A DNA stretch of 12,017 bases, from positions 1 to 12,017 of the forward strand of contig JBGSOW010000074.1 of assembly GCA_041738875.1 (NCBI GenBank), in the 5' to 3' direction. This stretch comes from JBGSOW01 sp041738875. Lineage in GTDB: Bacteria > Patescibacteriota > Dojkabacteria > CALFHW01. The notes below the pieces were generated by a model. That model made no database searches. It was not told the origin of the DNA and saw nothing but the letters and a program-made list of their open reading frames with translations. Positions 1 through 6,704 of this stretch are shown here, piece by piece (positions within the stretch are counted from its first letter, which is position 1; each line of letters opens with the position of its first letter). Made by a program: the position numbers and the translations under genes.

Positions 1-1014
1 AATGAACTCAAACAAACGCCACCAGTACAGGGATTAGCAGAAGGATTTGTACTTGAATCTAATACAAATAAAGATTTGGGACCCGTTGCTATGATTATTT
101 TGAAATCTGGTAATTTGGAAAAAGGTCAATTCCTTTACGCAGGAGGCATGGTGCATAAAATTAGAGCGACTTTGAACGAAGAACAGAAGCAGACGGATGG
201 CGCGAAACAAGGTGATCCAGTATGGGTTATCGGCTTAAACAGTGTGTTGCCAATAGGAGAGAATGTTTTGAGTTTCGCATCAAACAACGAAGCCGAATCA
301 CTACTTAAAGAAGTTGAGCAGGAAGAAATTGCTGAAAAAGAAGAAGAAGAAGAAGTTGCTGACGAAGATATATTTGCTCAATTAGTTGGAAGTGCTGAAA
401 GAAAAGCTGATGAAGAAACACAGTTGAAGGTGATTTTGAAAGCGGATACGCAGGGTACATTGGAGGCAATTATTCAAAAATTAAAAGATTTAAGTTACGA
501 AAACGCAAGGGTCGAAATATTTGAGGCAAGCCCTGGTGGAATTACTGAGACAGACGTGCAAACAGCCAGGGACGTAAGGGGAATTGTGCTTGGTTTTCAG
601 GTAAAGGTCGACAAAAACGCACAAATACTGGCTTCGCGAGAACGCATATTGGTTAGAACTTACAAAATTATTTACGATTTAATTGACGAAGTTGACGTTG
701 TTATCCAGTCAATGATTCAGCCGGAAGAAGTTGTGGTTGACGTTGCGGTGGCTGAAATTAAAGAGGTTTTTAAACTTACTAATGGTAAATTAATTGCGGG
801 ATCGGTTGTAACTGATGGTAATGTCGTCCGCGGTTATAAAGTTTATGTGCGCCGTGGCAAAGAAAAAATCGGAGAGGCCAAAATAACTTCACTTAAACAT
901 CTAAAGGAAGATGTTAAAGAAGCGAAAAAGGGCACAGAGTGCGGGATTATGCTTGAACCTCAGATAGAACTTGAGGTAGGGGACGAAGTTGTTTGTTTTA
1001 AAATAGAAAAATAA
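1..1014 (+). CDS. infB: Translation initiation factor IF-2, C-terminal part (5' end outside window)
   Basis: The reading frame is open from base 1, so the gene enters from the left; 337 residues are visible and the GTPase domain is missing. IF-2 brings initiator fMet-tRNA to the 30S subunit and promotes subunit joining. What remains is the beta-barrel domain 2 (AEGFVLES...GPVAMIILKSGNLEKG), a very acidic linker near visible residues 107-124, then the IF-2 domain starting around LKADTQGTLEAI (about residue 147), and the C-terminal initiator-tRNA-binding barrel with AGSVVTDG, TSLKHLKEDV and GTECGI. These blocks are diagnostic for IF-2. The stop is TAA, and the next gene starts one base later, so the rhomboid gene is probably co-transcribed and coupled. 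The common neighbours rbfA and truB do not follow, which is a departure from the usual order. Confidence 0.97.
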   Translation, partial: NELKQTPPVQGLAEGFVLESNTNKDLGPVAMIILKSGNLEKGQFLYAGGMVHKIRATLNEEQKQTDGAKQGDPVWVIGLNSVLPIGENVLSFASNNEAESLLKEVEQEEIAEKEEEEEVADEDIFAQLVGSAERKADEETQLKVILKADTQGTLEAIIQKLKDLSYENARVEIFEASPGGITETDVQTARDVRGIVLGFQVKVDKNAQILASRERILVRTYKIIYDLIDEVDVVIQSMIQPEEVVVDVAVAEIKEVFKLTNGKLIAGSVVTDGNVVRGYKVYVRRGKEKIGEAKITSLKHLKEDVKEAKKGTECGIMLEPQIELEVGDEVVCFKIEK

Positions 1015-1015
1015 C

Positions 1016-1771
1016 ATGTTTGAGAATCTGATCCCAGCTGAAACAAGATTAAGGCTGAAATTAGTGAATGTTACCAACGTTTTGATAGGCGCAAACGTCG
1101 TTTTGTTTGTTATTCAGAATTTATTGATATTTTTTATTCCAACGTCTGCTGTTTTGTTTTTAATGGGTGCAGAAAATTTGCCGGCGATACTCGCAGGTGA
1201 GGTCTGGAGACCTTTAACAGCAATGTTTTTGCATGCAAATATTCTGCACATATTCTTCAACATGTACGCACTTTGGTTTCTAGGTAATTCAATCGAAGCT
1301 AATTTTGGCGGTAAAAAACTCTTTTTCCTCTACGTGGTTGGAGGACTTTTTGGAAGTGTGTTTAGTCTTTTGAGTGTGATTTTGCCAAGTATTGCTTCTG
1401 GTGTTGCAACACAGTCGTATATCTCTGTTGGTGCTTCAGGCGCAATTTTTGCGTTTATGGGACTTCTTCTGGGACAAGCGGTGAGGAGTAGGCGTTTCGG
1501 TTGGCAGCCCGAGGTGAATCTAAACAGTCTGCTTTTGATAATTGGCTACAATCTACTTTTTGGGTTTGTTGTTCCTGGTGTAAATAACGCAGCACATATC
1601 GGCGGGCTATTTGCTGGGTTTGTTCTTAGTTTCGTTTTAGTTCCAAGTTTAACTTTCCCAAAGAATAAATTTATTGAAAAATTAATTGAAGTGTTGTTTT
1701 ATGTACTTTTGGTTGCAGTTATTGTGGCTTTTGTGTTACAAGGTTTAAGTACGATGTCAGTACTTTTTTAA
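1016..1771 (+). CDS. Rhomboid family intramembrane serine protease
   Basis: A 251-residue polytopic membrane protein. Rhomboids cleave transmembrane substrates inside the lipid bilayer with a Ser-His dyad. The signatures are visible: H73 and H78 with N82 in the second hydrophobic helix (FLHANILHIFFNMYALWFLG; N82 is the oxyanion-site Asn), the nucleophile S141 in GASGAIFAFMG, and catalytic H194 in AAHIGGLFAGF. Hydrophobic segments lie near residues 22-50, 74-90, 102-124, 138-154, 171-188, 192-210 and 224-243, which fits a six-helix core with an extra C-terminal helix. There is no zinc-finger or soluble N-terminal domain. The ATG start is set by the one-base gap after infB. The substrate cannot be told. 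The fold and activity assignment is strong; the physiological role is open. Confidence 0.94.
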   Translation: MFENLIPAETRLRLKLVNVTNVLIGANVVLFVIQNLLIFFIPTSAVLFLMGAENLPAILAGEVWRPLTAMFLHANILHIFFNMYALWFLGNSIEANFGGKKLFFLYVVGGLFGSVFSLLSVILPSIASGVATQSYISVGASGAIFAFMGLLLGQAVRSRRFGWQPEVNLNSLLLIIGYNLLFGFVVPGVNNAAHIGGLFAGFVLSFVLVPSLTFPKNKFIEKLIEVLFYVLLVAVIVAFVLQGLSTMSVLF

Positions 1772-1795
1772 ATTAATTAGTAGTTGGGAATTAGT

Positions 1796-2386
1796 ATGCA
1801 AAGAAAAATATTTTGTTTAATCGGTGGTTCCGGGAGTGGTAAAGACACGCAAGGTAATTTGTTAGCAAAAAGATTTGGCTTGGAACATATTTCGATGGGT
1901 GGAATTCTTAGATCTGAAGCGAAAAAGGGCAATCCAATAGCTGTAAAGGCGCAAGAAGTTGCAAATCAAGGTAAATGGGTGGATGGGGACACGGTTGCGA
2001 AATTATTAACTGCGTATATGCTTGATTTAAAAGGTAAGGGTTTAATTCTCAACGGATTTCCGAGAAGCGATGACCAGAGGCAGTATTTTCCGGCAATTCT
2101 TGAGGAAACGGAGATGGAATTGGTTGCTGTGATTCATTTGGAAGTTTCGGATGAGGTTTTGATTCAAAGAATGGAGGCGCAAGTCGAAGAAGGGCAGGAG
2201 AGGGAAGATACAACTCCCGAAATCATGGCTCAAAGGCTCAAATCCTACAAAGATACAATCGACCCAATCCTCCAAGGATACAAAGAAAACGGACAATTGG
2301 TTAATATAAACGGCGAAAACACCCCAGAGCAAGTCCACCAGGACATATTGTCTAGTCTAGAGGGCAAGGTCGAACTGCAAGGTTAA
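1796..2386 (+). CDS. adk: Adenylate kinase / nucleoside monophosphate kinase, divergent, short LID
   Basis: A 196-residue P-loop kinase that would transfer phosphate from ATP to AMP (or another NMP) in the cytosol. The ATG at 1796 is preferred over the in-frame TTG at 1784, because the first beta strand then begins directly (MQRKIFCLIGGSGSGKDTQ). Family blocks: P-loop G10-Q19, the NMP-binding HIS...LR (31-39), the Walker-B-like block ILNGFPRSDDQ (84-94), R125, and the RED...QR pair (R136, R147). The LID is only about ten residues long, as in short-type kinases, and has no zinc cysteines. Several normally fixed positions differ: GKG to GKD in the P-loop, HISTGD to HISMGG, and DGFPR to NGFPR. 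It could therefore be an NMP kinase of altered specificity. It lies 24 bases after the rhomboid gene and probably shares its transcript. Confidence 0.85.
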   Translation: MQRKIFCLIGGSGSGKDTQGNLLAKRFGLEHISMGGILRSEAKKGNPIAVKAQEVANQGKWVDGDTVAKLLTAYMLDLKGKGLILNGFPRSDDQRQYFPAILEETEMELVAVIHLEVSDEVLIQRMEAQVEEGQEREDTTPEIMAQRLKSYKDTIDPILQGYKENGQLVNINGENTPEQVHQDILSSLEGKVELQG

Positions 2387-2409
2387 TTACTCAACCATAA
2401 GTATTTTGA

Positions 2410-3219
2410 TTATTCTATGAATTGCGATTCCCTTTCTGATAAAATCCCAGCGTTACCTATTGTCTGAAGTATCGGAGTTTTACCTCTGAATTTTTCAGGC
2501 GTAAGTCCGGCAGAATTGCATCGGTGAAGAATTACTAGTGAGTATTTATCTTTTTCTACTTCCATATGTCTGAACACTTTTTCTAGATCTTCCCAGTGAT
2601 TTCCGTCAGACTCTCCAATAATCATTTTGCGCCCCTTTAAGGTATATCTATGCCCACCATGGCCATGAATGATTAGGAAGGGTTTCTCTGGATTTGCGCA
2701 AATAGCTTGTATAGCTTTTACTATATTGGGATCTTCACTATAGTGATCATTGATATACCCACTACTCAATCTGGTTAATGCCAATTTTAACCCCTTTGGT
2801 TGTCCCTCAGGTGAAAGCATCAACCGCTCATCTCTAATATGAGCGGAATAAAAGCTATCTTGTCCATGTGCAGATTTGATATAACTTCTTTTATAACCTA
2901 AGTAAGTTTCCCTGTCTTTAGTGGCTTTAGGAAAATATCTATAGAATGGACTTCTGGCTAAATAGCTCAAATAACCAACTTCATTCGACGTGAGAAGATC
3001 AGAATCGGGTCGATTAGGGTCTAACGCAATTTCGTCAGTTGCAAGATCGACATAACTAAATACTTTAGGCCTTTTATCTTCCCCTAAAGGTACTCCGTAG
3101 ATTCTCTTTATTTCATCCCACATAGGCTCCCCCATTGGAATACCTTCTAATACTAATGCTAACGCGTTACCAACTTTTTCGAATCCAGACCTTGCAGGTT
3201 CAAAATGTATTTCAGGCAT
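2410..3219 (-). CDS. Unrecognised protein with a caspase/CHAT-like His...Cys pattern (candidate clan CD cysteine peptidase)
   Basis: I do not recognise this 269-residue protein as a named family. It has no signal peptide or membrane segment. The C-terminal third shows a hydrophobic strand ending in a glycine-rich histidine motif (FLIIHGHGGH, H185/H187 and H190), followed 47 residues after H187 by a second hydrophobic strand ending in cysteine (YSLVILHRCNSAG, C234). A strand with HG then a strand with C-x-S/T-x-G at this distance is the catalytic layout of clan CD peptidases (caspases, metacaspases, CHAT). The N-terminal 170 residues are rich in charged and aromatic residues and match nothing I know. 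It is the last of three minus-strand genes; adk converges on it with 23 bases between the stops. ATG start, no Shine-Dalgarno. That this is a gene is likely; the peptidase idea is an inference from two motifs. Confidence 0.7.
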   Translation of the reverse strand: MPEIHFEPARSGFEKVGNALALVLEGIPMGEPMWDEIKRIYGVPLGEDKRPKVFSYVDLATDEIALDPNRPDSDLLTSNEVGYLSYLARSPFYRYFPKATKDRETYLGYKRSYIKSAHGQDSFYSAHIRDERLMLSPEGQPKGLKLALTRLSSGYINDHYSEDPNIVKAIQAICANPEKPFLIIHGHGGHRYTLKGRKMIIGESDGNHWEDLEKVFRHMEVEKDKYSLVILHRCNSAGLTPEKFRGKTPILQTIGNAGILSERESQFIE

Positions 3220-3290
3220 AAATTACTCTAACATAGTCGAAATTTCTTATACAAATCTTATTTCGAGCTATTCTGCTCTAAGTAGAAAGT

Positions 3291-3566
3291 TTACTCAACC
3301 AAAGTAAACCTATTAACCAACTTTCCTTCAACCTCAACTTGAGCAAGAAAACCTTCAATCGGCCGCATAAACACTATACCTTTTAGCTCGTCATATTCTG
3401 CGCGGTAAAGTACACCAGCAGTATCAGTTTCCTCTATGATAATCACATCCATCAAAGTATAAAGCTGCTCAGGATGCTTGTAGTGGAAATATATACCACC
3501 GACTTTCACCTTCTCCTTTGCGTCACTAATAAGTGCAAATAATTCTACAGATGTTTTATGAGCCAT
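3291..3566 (-). CDS. DUF1653 domain protein
   Basis: A 91-residue soluble protein that is essentially one DUF1653 domain. The family pattern is visible: GGIYFHYK at residues 23-30 (family G-x-Y-x-H-Y/F-K), a following strand LYTLMDVIIIEET, then VLYRAEY (52-58), MRPIEGF (67-73) and the closing VNRFTLV (84-90). DUF1653 proteins are small beta-rich proteins of unknown biochemical role, widespread in bacteria. About 20 residues precede the domain and may form a helix. It sits between the 269-residue and 74-residue genes on the same strand, 71 and 58 bases away, with no obvious strong promoter in either gap, so co-transcription from the divergent promoter near 3880 is plausible. No Shine-Dalgarno precedes the ATG. 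Confidence 0.85.
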   Translation of the reverse strand: MAHKTSVELFALISDAKEKVKVGGIYFHYKHPEQLYTLMDVIIIEETDTAGVLYRAEYDELKGIVFMRPIEGFLAQVEVEGKLVNRFTLVE

Positions 3567-3624
3567 TTTTCAAAATACGTAAAAGTCTATGCTAATTAAA
3601 GAGAATGAAGCTAGATCAATCCAA

Positions 3625-3849
3625 TTATCTTTGATCTTCAGGAGGGAACTCCATATGACCATAAAATATAGCGCCAAGTCCTTTTACCGTTCTACTAAGC
3701 ACACTACCTGCAACATGGTTTGTTAATAACACTAGTTTTCCTCCTCCATTAAATACTTCGCTTATACTTCTGAAATCAGCTTCTTTTGGAGTGCCGACAG
3801 CAGTATTATCTACACTAGGTCTATTTGGAGTAATTATTTTTTCAGCCAT
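3625..3849 (-). CDS. Small protein of unknown function
   Basis: A 74-residue reading frame beginning with ATG 30 bases downstream of a good extended -10 promoter on the same strand. I recognise no family. Residues 1-28 are polar and proline-containing, probably disordered. Residues 37-64 (from GGKLVLLTNHVAG to GLGAIFYGH) are hydrophobic and glycine-rich, looking like a strand-turn-helix unit rather than a membrane helix. The tail MEFPPEDQR is polar. It is the first gene of the minus-strand trio and diverges from the 528-residue gene. Its position behind a recognisable promoter is the main support for it being real; no homology argument can be made from sequence alone. Confidence 0.6.
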   Translation of the reverse strand: MAEKIITPNRPSVDNTAVGTPKEADFRSISEVFNGGGKLVLLTNHVAGSVLSRTVKGLGAIFYGHMEFPPEDQR

Positions 3850-3878
3850 TATAAATAATTTGCTAAAAATTATTTTAT

Positions 3879-3887
3879 ATTATATCA
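3879..3887 (-). promoter_or_regulatory. Extended -10 promoter for the minus-strand trio
   Basis: Read on the minus strand, the bases are TGATATAAT, a perfect extended -10 (TGnTATAAT). A TTTACA lies 13 bases upstream of TATAAT, too close for a normal -35, or 18 bases upstream of an overlapping TATAAA. The predicted start of transcription is near 3872, giving a leader of roughly 20 bases before the ATG at 3849, without a Shine-Dalgarno. Confidence 0.6.
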
Positions 3888-3896
3888 TTTAAACCA

Positions 3897-3926
3897 TTGT
3901 AAATTCTATTATTTAATTATTATATA
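3897..3926 (+). promoter_or_regulatory. Candidate promoter of the 528-residue gene, predicting a near-leaderless mRNA
   Basis: TTGTAA at 3897-3902, an 18-base spacer and TATATA at 3921-3926 make a moderate sigma-70-type promoter in very AT-rich DNA. Transcription would begin near 3933, about three bases before the ATG at 3936, so the mRNA would have almost no leader. The -10 could also be read as TATTAT (3918) or TATAAG (3923), which shifts the start by only a few bases. Confidence 0.45.
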
Positions 3927-3935
3927 AGCACATAT

Positions 3936-5522
3936 ATGTCAGGGATACCTCAAGAACAAAGTCAAGATCATTACAATAGACTTACTAGTTTCTTTCATGA
4001 TAATTGCAGATATCTTTTTCAACCAAATTCAGGGATAAACTCCAGTATTGTAGAGGGGAGAAATGTATTACTCCAAGAATTGCAACAAGCAGGTTTAAAT
4101 TTCGATCGTCTTAGAATTCAAACAAGTAGAAGTAGAGATGTAGGAATGGCAGCAACTGGTAGTTTGGGGCATTATACAAGAGAAGATGCAGAAGCACTGA
4201 ATTTGCAACGACCCTTATCTACAAAGATTAAAGATGCCAGTGGAGAACTATCTGGCATACCAGCTCATGAGATGTATGGGTTTTTAGGCACTACATTCAC
4301 TAGAAATAGTGGTGGTGATTTGGAGCATGCTGTAATTTTGAACAATATGGACTTTAGTATTGATGATGAAAAGGTACAGGAAGAAATAGTTAGAGTATTC
4401 AGTGACTTGGGGGGAGAAGAATTAACTTTACCAGCTCCTTCAGGTATATCTGGTGGTGGTAGGTGGGATAGAGGAGAACAAAGGCCTCAAATACAATATG
4501 TGCAGTATTCTGAAGTTCTGAGAATAATTATGGATTCATCAGGCGGATCAGCTGAAAATGATGCCTTATCTGTTTTAAACTTTCCGGAATATGTTGTAGA
4601 GAATTTAGAAGATGCTGCTGCGAGCGAAACAAATCTAGCTAGAGCTTTGAAGGCAATTGGAAACAAGTATGGAGAAGATAACGCGCTAACACTATATAAA
4701 AATACCCTTGAGAGTCTCGCTAAATCAATAGTTGAAACAAACTTTAGCATTGGCGAAGTATATTGGAATAAAATAAGGAATAGCCAACGAATTGGTGTAG
4801 AAGAAATGCGTCAATTAATGGCGATTAGAGACTCCAGTCCTAAAGATGAGATAAGTCGTATTTTCGGACTACCTCTGATGGAAATCGTAACAGCAGCATT
4901 GATCGGCGGTAGAGGTATAGCCGAAAATGGAGAGGGTTATAGCAGCAAAGTTAGTTCTCTCGCTGCTTTAATACAGGAGGAGACGATTAAAAGGCTTGCT
5001 GAGATGGTTGAATCAACCTGGGGATATAAAACTGCTAGAGTTGCTTTTAGCGAAAACGGAATTACAGATACTGAAGTCAGCTCATTCAGAAGGGAAGTTA
5101 AAAGACGTTTGAGGGAAGAAGTTAGTCAGACAGGAGCAAGCATAGGAGAACAATTAGCAGAGTTTGATATACCTACCGCTGATCCTGATATGATGGCTGC
5201 AATGATAGTTAGGATTGACCAGCAGCTAGGGTGTGGGCTTCAATCTGCAGCTCAAAAAGCAAGGAATATAATGTATTTGGGAGCTTGGATAGCAAGCTCA
5301 CACTTAACTGTGGGGGAGCCCATAGAAGGTGGGCAAGGTGAAAGACCTAGTCACCGTAGCCCAAGTATGTATCCTGATGCGCAAGGGTTAACTAGGCTAG
5401 GTAGAGAGGCACTTGGTATACCGGAATTCGTGCAGTTAAATCGGGACACATATGACTATAATGTTCACGAAATCTTCATTACTCAAGCTGAGATTCTTAA
5501 AAGACTTCTTAGTCGAAGGTAG
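3936..5522 (+). CDS. Large soluble protein of unknown function
   Basis: A 528-residue protein that I do not recognise. It has no signal peptide, no long hydrophobic segment and no P-loop. The N-terminal part (1-150) contains the paired-aromatic stretch YNRLTSFFHDNCRYLF, then SRSRDVGMAATGSLGHY and HEMYGFLGTTFTR (H111, E112) with EHAVILNN (H131). A Gly/Arg/Gln-rich linker covers about 168-187. Residues 210-450 are largely alpha-helical, with acidic and basic faces, for example SSFRREVKRRLREEV at 382-396. The C-terminal part (460-528) is proline- and glycine-rich, then helical. Only two cysteines are obvious in the first and last thirds (C24, C433), so no metal site stands out. Arginine is encoded mostly by AGA/AGG, more so than in the neighbouring core genes. 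It is a single-gene transcription unit between a divergent promoter and a terminator. Confidence 0.8.
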   Translation: MSGIPQEQSQDHYNRLTSFFHDNCRYLFQPNSGINSSIVEGRNVLLQELQQAGLNFDRLRIQTSRSRDVGMAATGSLGHYTREDAEALNLQRPLSTKIKDASGELSGIPAHEMYGFLGTTFTRNSGGDLEHAVILNNMDFSIDDEKVQEEIVRVFSDLGGEELTLPAPSGISGGGRWDRGEQRPQIQYVQYSEVLRIIMDSSGGSAENDALSVLNFPEYVVENLEDAAASETNLARALKAIGNKYGEDNALTLYKNTLESLAKSIVETNFSIGEVYWNKIRNSQRIGVEEMRQLMAIRDSSPKDEISRIFGLPLMEIVTAALIGGRGIAENGEGYSSKVSSLAALIQEETIKRLAEMVESTWGYKTARVAFSENGITDTEVSSFRREVKRRLREEVSQTGASIGEQLAEFDIPTADPDMMAAMIVRIDQQLGCGLQSAAQKARNIMYLGAWIASSHLTVGEPIEGGQGERPSHRSPSMYPDAQGLTRLGREALGIPEFVQLNRDTYDYNVHEIFITQAEILKRLLSRR

Positions 5523-5560
5523 CGGTATTTTATAAGTCTGTGGATTTCAAATTAGGCTTT

Positions 5561-5586
5561 AAGGGGTTCGGGTTGACCCCCTTTTT
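5561..5586 (+). terminator. Intrinsic terminator after the 528-residue gene
   Basis: AAGGGG (5561-5566) and CCCCTT (5578-5583) form a GC-rich stem with an 11-base loop; the 3' arm runs into TTTTT at 5582-5586. It lies 39 bases after the TAG stop. On the other strand the stem is followed by only two T, so it should work mainly for the plus strand and leaves the converging trmD unit without a clear terminator here. Confidence 0.8.
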
Positions 5587-5637
5587 AATTGCTTGTTCTT
5601 GTTTGTAGTAAATGTCGGAAGTGGATTGGCGACGTTT

Positions 5638-6006
5638 TTAAAAAACCTCACTGAAGTATTGTTCGATTTCGATTGCGTAGAGTTGGCCGAGGCTTAGGAG
5701 TCTCAGTGTGGTATTGGTTTTGGAGGGGGTTCTTTCTAGTATTTTTCTTTGTTCGAGTTTTTCGATATTCCGCGTGAGAGTAGAAGGGGAGACGTTTAGT
5801 GTGGATGCGTAGTCACTTAGTTTCGAGAGGTTAAGGCTAGCTGAATGATAAACCAAATAAATCAGATACATTTGTTTTCTGGAGATTAAATACTTTTGGC
5901 GGATGCTGGGAGATACTCTGGGAAGAAGGCTAGCTGCGTTTAAAGCTTTATAAAACTTTTCATGTACTTTTAATTCATTTTTGTTCTTGCCTTTAGGAGG
6001 TTTCAT
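5638..6006 (-). CDS. MarR-like winged-helix transcriptional regulator
   Basis: A 122-residue protein with a basic N-terminus (KPPKGKNKNELK) and a winged helix-turn-helix. Helices near residues 44-55 and 58-68 lead into the turn and recognition helix (LSKLSDYASTLNVSPSTLTRNIEKLEQRKIL, about 60-90), followed by a short beta wing (RTPSKTNTTLRLLSLG) and a last helix that could dimerise. This is the MarR-type order, where the wing contacts the minor groove. The domain is slightly short for MarR, and no ligand pocket can be inferred. The start codon overlaps the trmD stop in ATGA (6003-6006), so translation is probably coupled to trmD. Its targets are unknown; autoregulation of the hydrolase-trmD unit is a reasonable guess. 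Confidence 0.8.
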   Translation of the reverse strand: MKPPKGKNKNELKVHEKFYKALNAASLLPRVSPSIRQKYLISRKQMYLIYLVYHSASLNLSKLSDYASTLNVSPSTLTRNIEKLEQRKILERTPSKTNTTLRLLSLGQLYAIEIEQYFSEVF

Positions 6007-6704
6007 TCGTTTACAGCCGGTTCAGTATGTTTTTTACGAGAACTTGCGCGCCATTTTGATATTTCAGCGTGATTACCTGAGAGCAGAACTTTGGGTACAC
6101 GTAGTTCTTTACCGTTGTGAATGAGAGTTTCCGGGCGAGTGTATTGTGGAAATTGGGCCAAGTTTTCGTCCTCGTAGAAAGAGTCGTGTTCATAGGATTC
6201 TTGCTTGCCCAGAACTCCAGGGATCAACCTTGCGACTGCTTCAATTATCACCATTGCAGCAAGTTCTCCGCCCGAGATTACAAATTTACCTAAGGAAATT
6301 TCCATGTCTACCAGTTCGTCCAAGATACGTTGGTCGAAACCTTCATATCTTCCGCATAGGATTATCAGACCAGTGTTTGCGGCTTCCAGAGTTTTTGCCG
6401 TTTTTTGGTTGAAGATTTCTCCAGAGGCAGTTGTCGCAATCACTAGGGTTTTTTCGATACCGAGGTTTTTTTGCTCGAGTTTTTTGGCGGCGACTGCTTC
6501 TGCCATAGGTTCAAACATCAAAGCCATACCAGCGCCGCCGCCAAACACACGATCGTCGACCTGTGCGTAGTTGCCGCGCCCATAATCCCTCAAATAAGTA
6601 GTATGAATCTCAAGGAGACCTTTTTTTATACCCTGGAAAATGATTCCTTGCGAAAAGTAGCTATTTATAAGGTCCGGAAACAGCGTAATTACATCTATTC
6701 TCAT
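6003..6704 (-). CDS. trmD: tRNA (guanine-37-N1)-methyltransferase
   Basis: A 233-residue SPOUT methyltransferase that uses S-adenosylmethionine to methylate N1 of G37 next to the anticodon, preventing +1 frameshifting. The family blocks are complete: MRIDVITLFPDL at the start, YGRGNYAQVDDRVFGGGAGM (41-60), LCGRYEGFDQR (116-126, knot region binding SAM), SLGKFVISGGELAAM (137-151), ARLIPGVLG (158-166), DSF (174-176), QYTRP (187-191) and the C-terminal LLSGNHAEISKWR, where GNH replaces the common GHH. Length is typical. It overlaps the upstream hydrolase stop by four bases (6701-6704) and the downstream regulator start by four bases. The usual partners rpsP, rimM and rplS are absent. Confidence 0.97.
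   Translation of the reverse strand: MRIDVITLFPDLINSYFSQGIIFQGIKKGLLEIHTTYLRDYGRGNYAQVDDRVFGGGAGMALMFEPMAEAVAAKKLEQKNLGIEKTLVIATTASGEIFNQKTAKTLEAANTGLIILCGRYEGFDQRILDELVDMEISLGKFVISGGELAAMVIIEAVARLIPGVLGKQESYEHDSFYEDENLAQFPQYTRPETLIHNGKELRVPKVLLSGNHAEISKWRASSRKKHTEPAVNE

Noticed and set aside
6003..6704. Possible recoding of TGA (code 25, as in Gracilibacteria)
   Set aside because: TGA ends trmD and the hydrolase at sensible family lengths and within ATGA overlaps, and no conserved gene contains an in-frame TGA, so TGA is a true stop.
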